Below, piece by piece: positions 42,978 through 50,416 of a stretch of 50,416 nucleotides of DNA (the first letter of the stretch is position 1; each line of letters opens with the position of its first letter). The position numbers and the translations under genes were made by a program. The stretch is from Campylobacterales bacterium (GTDB lineage Bacteria > Campylobacterota > Campylobacteria > Campylobacterales > Sulfurimonadaceae), in assembly GCA_026390075.1 (NCBI GenBank), contig JAPLGP010000030.1, forward strand, positions 1 through 50,416, read 5' to 3'. The notes beneath the pieces are model-generated. The model was not told the DNA's origin, searched no databases, and saw nothing but the letters and a program-made list of their open reading frames with translations.

Positions 42978-45074
42978 TTACTCCTCTATAAAAAGTTTAC
43001 TCGCAAGAAGGGCTACTTCGGTTGGGCTCTCTTTTTTTGTAGCCTTAGAGATACGGTTTACAAAATCTTCTAAAAACTTATGATTATTGAGAGCTTTTGT
43101 ATCTTCTCTTTGTATTTTACTATACGAACCATCGCTTTGTAACTCATGGGAGAGTGTATTGTCTGCACATTGAAGTTTCAATATTTGCAGAATTTTTTCT
43201 TTAGATACTTCATCTTTTATAGCAGTTAAAAGTTCAACTCTTCTTATTAAATTTCTTGGCATCCAATCTGCTGAGGAGATATAAATCTGTGTTTCATCAT
43301 TTTTAAAGTAAAAAGCTCTTGAGTGTTCGAGGTATTTTCCTATGATGGAGATAACTCTGATGTTTTCGCTTACCTCTTTTACATTTGGTTTTAAACAACA
43401 AACTCCACGAACGATGAGGTCTATTTTTACACCTGCTTGACTCGCTTTGTAGAGCGCGCGGATAACATCTTCATCGACTAGAGAATTTACTTTTGCGATA
43501 ATCCTGCCCTCTTCGCCCATTTGCGTCTCTTTTTGAATCAGAGAAAGTATCTTTGGTTTTATTTGCGTTGGTGCCATGTAAAGTTCATTGAGCGTTCCTT
43601 TTTTGCTAAAACCAGTTAAAAAGTGAAAAAATCTCGTCAAATCGTTTGTGATTTCATCCTTGCTTGTCATGTAGCTTAGGTCTGTATAAACTTTCGATGT
43701 TGCAGGGTTGTAGTTTCCTGTTGCTAGATGTGCATACTGTTTTAACTTTCCATTTGTCTTTCGAGTAACTAAAGCTGCTTTGGCATGAACTTTAAACCCT
43801 GTGATTCCATAGATGACATGCGCACCAGATTTTTCAAGTGCTTTTGCCCAAATGAGGTTATTTTCCTCATCAAATCTTGCTTTGAGTTCCACCATAACCG
43901 TTACTTGTTTTCCAGATTCACTTGCACTTATAAGCGCTTGGACTATCGGCGAATTTGTACCTGAGCGGTAAAGTGTCATTTTTATAGAGACAACATCAGG
44001 GTCTTTTGAAGCATTTTGAATAAAATTGACAACAGGCTCAAAACTCTCATACGGATGGACAAGTAAAATGTCCTGTTTTTCTAATGTAGTAAAAATGTTT
44101 TCACCACTATCGAGTGGAGGCAAAGTTCTTGGCATAAATGGAGGAGGTAAAAGGTGTGCAAAGTTTTTATTCCCAACTATTTGCCAGAGACTTGAGAGGT
44201 TTATAAATGTGCGAAATTTATAGATATCATCTTTGTAAACATTCGTGTGATGGTTAAAAAAGTTAATAATCTCTTCATCTCCACGGCTTCCAATCTCGAG
44301 ACGAACCATCGCCCCTTTGCGACGAAGTTTTAGCCCCTCTTCAAGAATTTCCATAAAGTCATCCGCTTCTTCTTCCTCAATCTCAAGGTCAGCATTTCTT
44401 GTAACTCTAAAAGAAGCATATTTTATGAGTGTATATCCTGGAAACAAATCTTCAATATGTTCTGCAACAAGACCCTCAACGAGAACATAAGTACCATGCT
44501 CAAGTTCAATAAATCGAGTCACAACCCTCGGAATTCGAATGATTCCGAATCGCTCAATAGACACATCATCATTGTCGCTAAGTTTTACAATAAGACCAAA
44601 ACTTAGGTTGTTTAAATGTGGAAAAGGGTGCGTTGCGTCAATTGCTATGGGAGTAATAATAGGGTAAATATTTTCTTTAAAAAACTTGTTAAGTTGTTCT
44701 TTATCATGAGCATTTACTTCCGTATAGGATTTTACACTTATGCCCTCAAGCTCAAGTTTTTTGAGGATATCATTCATGCACTCTTCGACTACAAGTTGCT
44801 CTTCATGGAGATAGTGTCTAATCTCTCTTAGTTGTTGGAGTGGTGTGAGTTTATCCGCACCTGAGACAATGATTCCAGCGGAAAAAAGCTTTTTAAGCCC
44901 CGCTACACGAATCATATAAAACTCATCTAAGTTTGTTCCATAAATAGCTAAAAATTTAAGTCTCTCAAAGAGTGGAAGCGATTCATCCTGCGCTTGATTT
45001 AAAACTCTGGTGTTAAAATGAAGCCATGAAATTTGACGGTTGTTATAAAGATTTGGATTTTTAAGGTTAATCAT
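42978..45074 (-). CDS. ppk1: Polyphosphate kinase 1
   Basis: A 698-residue enzyme that polymerises the gamma-phosphate of ATP into polyphosphate, reversibly. The N-terminal domain (NRQISWLHFNTRVLNQAQDE), the autophosphorylated His in FKVHAKAALVTRK (about 432) and the second conserved His in EHSRAFYFKND (about 588) are all present. Length is standard. In this phylum polyphosphate affects stress survival and motility. Confidence 0.97.
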   Translation of the reverse strand: MINLKNPNLYNNRQISWLHFNTRVLNQAQDESLPLFERLKFLAIYGTNLDEFYMIRVAGLKKLFSAGIIVSGADKLTPLQQLREIRHYLHEEQLVVEECMNDILKKLELEGISVKSYTEVNAHDKEQLNKFFKENIYPIITPIAIDATHPFPHLNNLSFGLIVKLSDNDDVSIERFGIIRIPRVVTRFIELEHGTYVLVEGLVAEHIEDLFPGYTLIKYASFRVTRNADLEIEEEEADDFMEILEEGLKLRRKGAMVRLEIGSRGDEEIINFFNHHTNVYKDDIYKFRTFINLSSLWQIVGNKNFAHLLPPPFMPRTLPPLDSGENIFTTLEKQDILLVHPYESFEPVVNFIQNASKDPDVVSIKMTLYRSGTNSPIVQALISASESGKQVTVMVELKARFDEENNLIWAKALEKSGAHVIYGITGFKVHAKAALVTRKTNGKLKQYAHLATGNYNPATSKVYTDLSYMTSKDEITNDLTRFFHFLTGFSKKGTLNELYMAPTQIKPKILSLIQKETQMGEEGRIIAKVNSLVDEDVIRALYKASQAGVKIDLIVRGVCCLKPNVKEVSENIRVISIIGKYLEHSRAFYFKNDETQIYISSADWMPRNLIRRVELLTAIKDEVSKEKILQILKLQCADNTLSHELQSDGSYSKIQREDTKALNNHKFLEDFVNRISKATKKESPTEVALLASKLFIEE

Positions 45075-45133
45075 AAAAAAAAGTCACTCCTTGGATATTT
45101 TTATGATTATATCAAAAAGAGATGACGCAAAGA

Positions 45134-46402
45134 TTACTGAATGATTCCAGTACCTTTATAGTTTGCAGCAGAGTAAATTGTAACACTATTTTTTCGAGCA
45201 TAATAACGCATCAAAAGTTTTTGAATTGTTGGTTCTATTGAGGGTGCAAACCACGCATTATTGCTTGAAACAAGCATAAAATCTATATCACCTTCATAGA
45301 GTTCTTGGCATGTGGCTTCATAACAAATTGCATTTCTAAACTTTACCCCTTTAATGATAAAATCAGTCGGCTCTTTTGCCCCAGTAAAATCAGATTGCCC
45401 GTCAAAGAAAAAATCACTGATAACTTTTTGAGCAAATTTTGGCAGAGGAACATACTCTCCAAATGGGACTAAAACCATTTTTTTTGCGATGGAGTATTTC
45501 CCATCTTCAAAAAAGTAAGTAACATTAAAATTTTCCTCATTTTCTCTTAAAAGCGCACCAGCAACGATAGATATTTGTAAAGAAAGTTCTTGAAGTTTTG
45601 CTGTGAGCTGAGGATGATAATTCATGTAAAGAGGAAAACACGCTTCAGGCAAAAGAACCAAATCGTAGCCTTCATCTATGGCTTGTTGTATCTGCGCTAA
45701 ATTCTCTTTGATGAGGATATTTTTTGATTGTTGGAGCCATTTTTGGTCTTGTGTGACATTTGTAGGAATGAGTTTTATTTTCAGCGGTGCTTCTTTTTGC
45801 AGAGGTGTGCTAAAGTTGAGTGCTAAAAGTAAAAGAGCTAAAGGCGCGTAAGTGTAGCGTGGTTTCATGTAAGAGGGCAAACTCAGTGCCAACAATACTA
45901 AGATGAGCTGGTACTTTAAAACACCAATATAACTATCCACAAAAAGAAGTTCAATTTGTAGCCAATTCCAATCAAAAGGCTCAAAAAAACTAAGTCCAAA
46001 GAGTAAAATCGCACGGATGTAAACTTTGTTTGTAAGTGCCAAAATACCAAAAAAAAGCATATAAATGATAGCAAAACCAAGTGTCACAAAAGGTTCTAAA
46101 AAACCAACTCCATTGTACTTGAAGCTATATCCAATCCAGTAAAACCAAAAAAGCCCGATGAAAAACCCAGCGATTAAAACAGCTTTTTTTGGCATATATA
46201 AAAAGAGTGCCAAAGCCAAAACACCAAAGAGAGTATTTAAGATTTTTATCGTAAATCCATAGTGCTCTAAATAGATAAAGGCACTAAAAAGTAGAGCTGT
46301 GAGAATTCCATAGATGCTGTTACGAAGGAGTGGATGCCCTTGTGGTAGCAAGTTATAGTACAAATGAAAGTGTTTTTTAATATTTGTGAGTTTTGTAATC
46401 AT
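45134..46402 (-). CDS. lnt: Apolipoprotein N-acyltransferase
   Basis: A 422-residue inner-membrane enzyme that adds the third acyl chain to lipoproteins. About six helices (30-205) precede a nitrilase domain with the catalytic triad visible: Glu in LLPEACFPLY (about 253), Lys in KKMVLVPFGEYVP (about 307) and Cys in NAICYEATCQELY (about 360). It is shorter than the 500-residue E. coli enzyme, as is normal here. No clear ribosome site lies before the ATG, so the start is less certain. A 12-mer copy at 45307 overlaps the region just after the catalytic Cys. Confidence 0.92.
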   Translation of the reverse strand: MITKLTNIKKHFHLYYNLLPQGHPLLRNSIYGILTALLFSAFIYLEHYGFTIKILNTLFGVLALALFLYMPKKAVLIAGFFIGLFWFYWIGYSFKYNGVGFLEPFVTLGFAIIYMLFFGILALTNKVYIRAILLFGLSFFEPFDWNWLQIELLFVDSYIGVLKYQLILVLLALSLPSYMKPRYTYAPLALLLLALNFSTPLQKEAPLKIKLIPTNVTQDQKWLQQSKNILIKENLAQIQQAIDEGYDLVLLPEACFPLYMNYHPQLTAKLQELSLQISIVAGALLRENEENFNVTYFFEDGKYSIAKKMVLVPFGEYVPLPKFAQKVISDFFFDGQSDFTGAKEPTDFIIKGVKFRNAICYEATCQELYEGDIDFMLVSSNNAWFAPSIEPTIQKLLMRYYARKNSVTIYSAANYKGTGIIQ

Positions 46403-46489
46403 GGCGAAATTATAGTCTATTTTTGACTTTAAAAAAGGAAATTACAAAACTTATTTAGTTAGAATTGCAATTCTTTAAAGGAGCTAAAA

Positions 46490-46909
46490 ATGATTAAAAT
46501 TATTATAAGTATAGGATTATTGTTAAGTGTAAATTTATTTGCTGATTCATTTACTGAGGGTTTGGCTGAATATAACAAGGGCAATAAAAAAGAAGCGACA
46601 GAACTCTACACTAAAGCTTGTGATGGTGGAAATATGCATGCTTGTATAAAACTTGGACTTCTGTATGCTAGTGGTGATGGGCTAAACCAAGACACAAGAA
46701 AAGCAAAAAAGTTATTTGTTGAAGCTTGTAAAGCTAGATATTCGAAAGGTTGTTTTAATTTAGGAGTTCTCTATAAGCAAGGTGTTGATGGTGTAAAACA
46801 AGATACAAGAAAAGCACAAATGGCGTTTAGTAGGGCTTGTTATATAGGAGATCAAAGAGGTTGTGAGCAGTTCAATTTATTGGATACAAATATGTCTAAT
46901 GCTTTATAG
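46490..46909 (+). CDS. Secreted Sel1-repeat protein (Hcp-like)
   Basis: A 139-residue protein with a signal peptide (1-18, ending LFA-DS) and three Sel1-like repeats, each with a cysteine pair: ACDGGNMHAC, ACKARYSKGC and ACYIGDQRGC. The paired cysteines one repeat apart are the Helicobacter cysteine-rich protein (Hcp) pattern, where they form disulfides within each repeat. It is periplasmic or secreted; the partner is unknown. An AAAGGAG site precedes the ATG. Confidence 0.87.
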   Translation: MIKIIISIGLLLSVNLFADSFTEGLAEYNKGNKKEATELYTKACDGGNMHACIKLGLLYASGDGLNQDTRKAKKLFVEACKARYSKGCFNLGVLYKQGVDGVKQDTRKAQMAFSRACYIGDQRGCEQFNLLDTNMSNAL

Positions 46910-47037
46910 TTTTCACTTTGTTTTACATTTTAGTTCTTAATACTATCCTGAAGAGAGTTATATTCTTTATCTAAAAATGAATATATTTGTTTAATACATC
47001 TAAAATTTCTTTGGCATTACTTCTGTGAAAATTTCAC

Positions 47038-47046
47038 GGCATGTGG
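47038..47046 (-). repeat. Single intergenic 12-mer copy
   Basis: CACGGCATGTGGAAATAA between the converging Sel1 and FTR-type genes. The 205-base gap holds no gene. Confidence 0.65.
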
Positions 47047-47114
47047 AAATAATGCGATTGTTGGATGGATTGAGAAAGTGCCTTGAAAAAGATGCAGCGA
47101 GAAGAAAAAAATGC

Positions 47115-47774
47115 TTAATTCCCACAACTCGAATGAGAACCTTTTGTGGAGCAACCATCAAAGTTGAGTGTCACTTCAAAATATTCATCTTTAGCTTCTT
47201 TTTCAAATCCGTATCCACGATACAAAGCGATTTTTTCCAAGTTTAGAGCTTCTTGTTCCGTGGCAACAATTATCTTAAGAGTTTTATCCGCATAATTGTT
47301 TAGAGTTGCTTTGAGTTGGTGCATTGCATCTGGAATAGGAAGATTGCGACGGCTATCCATCGGCATTCCTCTTGTATCGAGTACACTATCTTTTATATTG
47401 AGTGGTACTTGATACTCTCCCATGAGCCGTTTTGAAGACGCTTTCCAACCAGCTTTATCGAGGTCGGCACTTCCAAAAAGTGCGCAGTGGCAAGTGCCAT
47501 ATTCTTTGATTTCATCTTCGATAAACTCACATGGGCAAAGCATTTTTTTGTTCAGTTCTGCATCGCTTGATGGCTCAAAACATGGGCAGTAGCGTTTACC
47601 AAAAGTCGCTTCAAGTTCACTCAGCCATATCTCCAAATTTGTTGACATCATCCAACTTGGATTGAGTGCATAATTTTTCTGCTTAGCAAATTTTCTAATC
47701 CAAATATCTTGTTTTTTTACCTGAGCTCGATATTTCCAAAAATCTTTAAAAAAACCTATCATCATTTTGAGCAT
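47115..47774 (-). CDS. Ferredoxin-thioredoxin-reductase-type iron-sulfur protein with TusA-like tail
   Basis: A 219-residue protein. Residues about 60-100 hold RYCPCF, MLCPCEF and TCHCALF, the CPC/CPC/CHC cysteine pattern of the catalytic chain of ferredoxin-thioredoxin reductase, which binds a 4Fe-4S cluster beside a redox disulfide. From about 132 the sequence LDTRGMPMD...LPIPDAMHQLKATL, then KIIVATEQEALNLEKIALYRGYGFEKEA, resembles a TusA/YedF fold, but the catalytic Cys of TusA is absent. A GGAAAG site precedes the ATG. The role is probably reductive thiol or sulfur chemistry; the substrate is unknown. Confidence 0.8.
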   Translation of the reverse strand: MLKMMIGFFKDFWKYRAQVKKQDIWIRKFAKQKNYALNPSWMMSTNLEIWLSELEATFGKRYCPCFEPSSDAELNKKMLCPCEFIEDEIKEYGTCHCALFGSADLDKAGWKASSKRLMGEYQVPLNIKDSVLDTRGMPMDSRRNLPIPDAMHQLKATLNNYADKTLKIIVATEQEALNLEKIALYRGYGFEKEAKDEYFEVTLNFDGCSTKGSHSSCGN

Positions 47775-47932
47775 TAGTGCTTTCCTTTATGTCTTATGTA
47801 GAGTCAGATACTGCTTGAAAAATGGAAGTATAGTGGTAAAACTATAAAATGTATATATTTGGCATGTCTGAAGAAACATTTTTACTCTACAAAAAGCAGT
47901 TCTCTTGTTTTGGAAACTAAAGGGTATTTTGT

Positions 47933-47938
47933 TATAAT
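47933..47938 (+). promoter_or_regulatory. -10 box of the HD-GYP gene, very close to its start
   Basis: TATAAT six bases before the first ATG (47945). Transcription would start at about that ATG, so either the mRNA is leaderless or translation starts at the next ATG, 47960. Confidence 0.55.
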
Positions 47939-47944
47939 AAATAC

Positions 47945-48928
47945 ATGAAAATAGTAAGAATGACAAATTTAAATATAAAAAAATCATACACATTGTTTGA
48001 TATTGCTTCATTAGAAATGGGGGATGTAGTTCCTTTAGATATTTATATAAAACAGTCTTTGAGTTATATTATCATCATAGAAGCTGGAACTATGCTTAGC
48101 GAAAAGTTGTATCAATTACTACAAAAGCAAGAGGCTGTATATACATTAGATGAATTGCATATGGTAGATGGGATAGAAGAAGAAAGTGAAGAAGAAAAAC
48201 ATAGTATTGATTGCAGTGTATTATTAACTACTATTAAGCATGAAAAAAATGACTTTAAAAAAATCCTAAAATTACTTTATGAAGCAAATAATTATATTTT
48301 TGACAATTTTTTACATGATAAAAATAATAAAATTGATTTGATTTGTGTTGAATCTATCATTCACTCCATTATCTTTTTACTTCAAAAAGATGAGCATTAT
48401 TTAAAAGAAGTCATGCCTATATTGCAAAATGATTATAAGGTAGCCGTACATTCATTTAATGTTTTACTTTATGCCATTCATATTGGGTGTCGTCTTAATT
48501 TCAGCGATATAAAACTTTTAGAATTAGGTAAGGCTGCGTTATTGCATGATGTTGGTAAAAAGAAAATTTGTGATGTTGTTGATAAAAGTGGTGAACTAAG
48601 TTTAGAAGAGATAGAGCTAACAAAGGAACATTCAAAGTATAGTGTGGATATTCTCAAAGAAAATAATATAAGAGATATTGTTATTGTTAAAGCAGTGATG
48701 CAACACCATGAAAGATATGATGGAAGCGGTTATCCTGATAATTTACTTCAAGATGAAATCACTGACTTTGCATCTATCTTGGCTGTTTGTGATGTTTTTG
48801 ATGCACTCACAGTTTATAAACCAAATAGAAAGCGTCACACAACATTTGAAGCATTGACTATCATGCTTAAAGATTCGTCTATGAGGAATAAATTTAATAA
48901 AGCATATATCAAACTGCTCTTAGTTTAA
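47945..48928 (+). CDS. HD-GYP domain protein, probable c-di-GMP phosphodiesterase
   Basis: A 327-residue soluble protein. The C-terminal half has the HD motif ALLHDVGKKKI (about 200) and the HHERYDGSGYP motif (about 257), matching the HD-GYP hydrolase of c-di-GMP. The N-terminal 130 residues are not recognised but resemble the DUF3391-like region often found before HD-GYP. No membrane segment is seen. It would oppose the cyclases at 26-33 kb. The start may be ATG 47945 or 47960. Confidence 0.88.
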   Translation: MKIVRMTNLNIKKSYTLFDIASLEMGDVVPLDIYIKQSLSYIIIIEAGTMLSEKLYQLLQKQEAVYTLDELHMVDGIEEESEEEKHSIDCSVLLTTIKHEKNDFKKILKLLYEANNYIFDNFLHDKNNKIDLICVESIIHSIIFLLQKDEHYLKEVMPILQNDYKVAVHSFNVLLYAIHIGCRLNFSDIKLLELGKAALLHDVGKKKICDVVDKSGELSLEEIELTKEHSKYSVDILKENNIRDIVIVKAVMQHHERYDGSGYPDNLLQDEITDFASILAVCDVFDALTVYKPNRKRHTTFEALTIMLKDSSMRNKFNKAYIKLLLV

Positions 48929-48962
48929 CTTCAAATTCAGTCGCTTGTAAATCTATTTCTTG

Positions 48963-48968
48963 TATAAT
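48963..48968 (+). promoter_or_regulatory. Extended -10 promoter of yajC-secD
   Basis: TGTATAAT (TATAAT at 48963-48968 with the TG extension) 35 bases before the yajC ATG, consistent with a short leader containing AAAAAGGA. Confidence 0.55.
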
Positions 48969-49002
48969 CGCCGCAATTTTAGTATAAAAAGGAACATTCA
49001 GT

Positions 49003-49269
49003 ATGGAAATTATAAGTCAACTTTTACCATTCGTATTTTTAATCGCAATTATGTATTTTGTGATTATTCGCCCACAACAAAAAGAGGCTAAAGCAAGAAA
49101 AGAGATGATTGAAACTCTTAAAAAAGGCGATAAAGTTGTCACAAACGGTGGTTTTATAGTAGTTGTTTATAAAGTTGAAGAACATTATTTGAGTGTAAAA
49201 ATGAATGATGATGTAATCGCAAAAATTACAAAAGATTCTATCGCAAGAAAATATGAGAATGAAGCTTAA
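49003..49269 (+). CDS. yajC: Preprotein translocase accessory subunit YajC
   Basis: An 88-residue single-helix protein (helix about 5-22) with the family motif FVIIRPQQKEAKARKEM followed by LKKGDKVVTNGGFI. It associates with SecDF at the Sec translocon. It overlaps the start of secD by 11 bases, so the two are coupled. Confidence 0.96.
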   Translation: MEIISQLLPFVFLIAIMYFVIIRPQQKEAKARKEMIETLKKGDKVVTNGGFIVVVYKVEEHYLSVKMNDDVIAKITKDSIARKYENEA

Positions 49270-50416
49270 TTACCGCATAGTTATCCTTGCAATCGCAACA
49301 ATATTTGGAGTGTTTTTTTCTGCTCCCTCTTTATTACAGATGCAAGAAGGTAAAAAAGTTACATTAGGATTGGATTTACAAGGTGGTTTGCACATGCTTC
49401 TTGGTGTAAAAACTGAAGAAGCTGCGGCATCACGCATTAAGTCTTTAGCTGCAAGTATTAAAAATTATAGTGAAAAAAAAGATATTTTAATCAATAACTT
49501 GGATTTTGATGAGTCTGGTGTTTCATTTACGCTTTTAGATGCGGATGATGTGAAGCATATTAAAGAATTTTTGAGTAAAGTTGAGGGTGTAAAAATATCC
49601 CAAAATGGTGAAAAATTTTCTCTTAACTTAACGGAAGAAGAAAAGGTTAAAACGCAAAATAAAGCGATAGATCAAGCGATTGAAACGATTAGAAACAGAC
49701 TTGACCAATTTGGTTTGTCAGAGCCTACGGTAGCTCGTCAAGGCAATGAAGCGATACTTGTTGAGTTAGCGGGTATCAAAACTGCAGAAGAAGAGCAAAG
49801 AGCAAGAGAATTGATTTCTCGTGCGGCAAAACTCGAACTTATGGCGGTGGATGAAGATAGAGCAGCGCGTGTTAATAGCATGAGCGATGCAGATGCACAA
49901 TCGTATGGCGATGTAATTTTAGAAGATGCAAATAATCCTGCACAAAAACATTTAGTTCATGCTATACCTATTCTCGATGGCAGTATGCTTACAGATGCTT
50001 CTATGGGCTTTGATAAAAATAACCGTCCTCTTATTAACTTTTCACTCAATGCTGAGGGTGCTGAAATCTTTGGAGATTTTACAGGCAGAAGTGTTGGAAA
50101 ACGACTCGCTGTTGTTCTTGATGGTAAAGTCTATTCAGCTCCAAATATTAATGAGCGTATCGGTGGCGGTAGCGGTCAGATATCTGGCAGTTATACAGTT
50201 GTAGAAGCAAAAGATTTGGCAATCGCACTTCGTTCAGGTTCACTTTCTGTGCCGATTTATGTGATGGAAAAGCGTTCTGTTGGTCCTAGTTTGGGAGCAG
50301 ACAGTATTCGTGCTTCACTTTTAGCACTTGTGAGTGGGTTTCTTCTTGTCATCCTTTTTATGATATTTTATTATGGATTAGCAGGTGTAATTGCAACTTT
50401 TGCAGTTGTGGTAAAT
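49259..50416 (+). CDS. secD: Protein translocase subunit SecD (cut by window edge)
   Basis: 386 codons are visible, open to the right edge. First helix about 5-25 (YRIVILAIATIFGVFFSAPS), then the family motifs LGLDLQGGLHMLLGV, IRNRLDQFGLSEPTV and the P1 region with GKVYSAPNINERIGGG, and the start of the membrane bundle (ASLLALVSGFLLVILFMIFYYG). SecD uses the proton gradient to finish protein export. The start may also be ATG 49253. secF is expected beyond the window. Confidence 0.95.
   Translation, partial: MKLNYRIVILAIATIFGVFFSAPSLLQMQEGKKVTLGLDLQGGLHMLLGVKTEEAAASRIKSLAASIKNYSEKKDILINNLDFDESGVSFTLLDADDVKHIKEFLSKVEGVKISQNGEKFSLNLTEEEKVKTQNKAIDQAIETIRNRLDQFGLSEPTVARQGNEAILVELAGIKTAEEEQRARELISRAAKLELMAVDEDRAARVNSMSDADAQSYGDVILEDANNPAQKHLVHAIPILDGSMLTDASMGFDKNNRPLINFSLNAEGAEIFGDFTGRSVGKRLAVVLDGKVYSAPNINERIGGGSGQISGSYTVVEAKDLAIALRSGSLSVPIYVMEKRSVGPSLGADSIRASLLALVSGFLLVILFMIFYYGLAGVIATFAVVVN

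Larger units (their letters stand above)
245..47046. repeat. Dispersed 12-mer TTCCACATGCCA (27 exact cores), candidate DNA uptake sequence
   Basis: Exact copies of CCACATGCC start at, plus strand: 245, 2261, 9894, 10942, 11029, 11928, 12989, 13481, 19523, 24079, 25873, 36716, 42308, 42883; minus strand: 4324, 11950, 15523, 15879, 19505, 24062, 25887, 27543, 31361, 35265, 42294, 45307, 47038. The base before the core is T in 26 of 27, the one before that T in 22, and the base after is A in 21. Thirteen copies lie inside genes and fourteen between them or at gene edges. Confidence 0.85.

Noticed and set aside
245-47046. The 12-mer as a Chi, KOPS or other polar replication signal
   Set aside because: Copies are evenly split between strands (14 and 13) with no orientation run, and many are in inverted pairs.
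245-47046. The 12-mer as a transcription-factor site
   Set aside because: Half of the copies are inside coding regions far from starts and the intergenic pairs sit after stop codons, not before promoters.

Overview
The window is a chromosomal segment of a Campylobacterota (epsilonproteobacterial) genome, most likely Sulfurimonas or a close relative. The evidence is the low GC content, a Wolinella-type frdCAB operon, the fabZ-lpxA-clpX-mreB-mreC gene chain, UPF0323 lipoprotein and long-form QueH proteins typical of the phylum, and a large set of c-di-GMP enzymes. No rRNA, tRNA, CRISPR array or prophage was seen.

Layout. 1-0.11 kb: tail of an IS110-type transposase. 0.17-12.5 kb (minus strand): YgiC-like ATP-grasp ligase, UPF0323 lipoprotein, short Sua5-like protein and carB; then fabZ-lpxA-clpX-mreB-mreC-mipA; then queH and a cyclophilin. 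12.5-16 kb (plus): two-component system, DUF1848 protein and a decayed dinD. 16-24 kb (plus): a coherent acetate uptake and activation locus (OprD-type porin, DUF485, ActP-type symporter, DUF294 regulator, DEDDh exonuclease, Acs). 24-26 kb: small hypothetical genes and cspA. 26-34.5 kb (minus): a sensory block with two GGDEF proteins, one GGDEF-EAL protein and a UrtA-like binding protein with no transporter. 34.5-38.3 kb: CopD-like membrane protein, DUF3015-DUF4105 pair and a PIN toxin-antitoxin pair. 38.4-42.3 kb: frdCAB and ridA. 42.4-46.4 kb (minus): gamma-carbonic-anhydrase-like protein, ppk1, lnt. 46.5-50.4 kb: Sel1 protein, an FTR-type iron-sulfur protein, an HD-GYP phosphodiesterase, yajC and the start of secD (runs off the window).

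Three signals stand out beyond the genes. (1) The 9-mer CCACATGCC, extended consensus TTCCACATGCCA, occurs 27 times exactly (14 plus, 13 minus) in 50 kb, where about 0.1 would be expected by chance at this base composition. It lies inside genes in several reading frames, and between genes it often forms inverted pairs that make hairpins. This is the signature of a DNA uptake sequence (as in Neisseria and Pasteurellaceae). I know of no such dialect described in Campylobacterota. (2) Three genes, perhaps four, have no usable ATG/GTG/TTG where the protein should begin, but have an ATC at ideal distance from a good Shine-Dalgarno sequence. (3) A family of 105-190 bp palindromic repeats (four copies) sits between genes, three of them next to an inverted pair of the 12-mer; one copy has a core expanded into five 22-bp tandem units.
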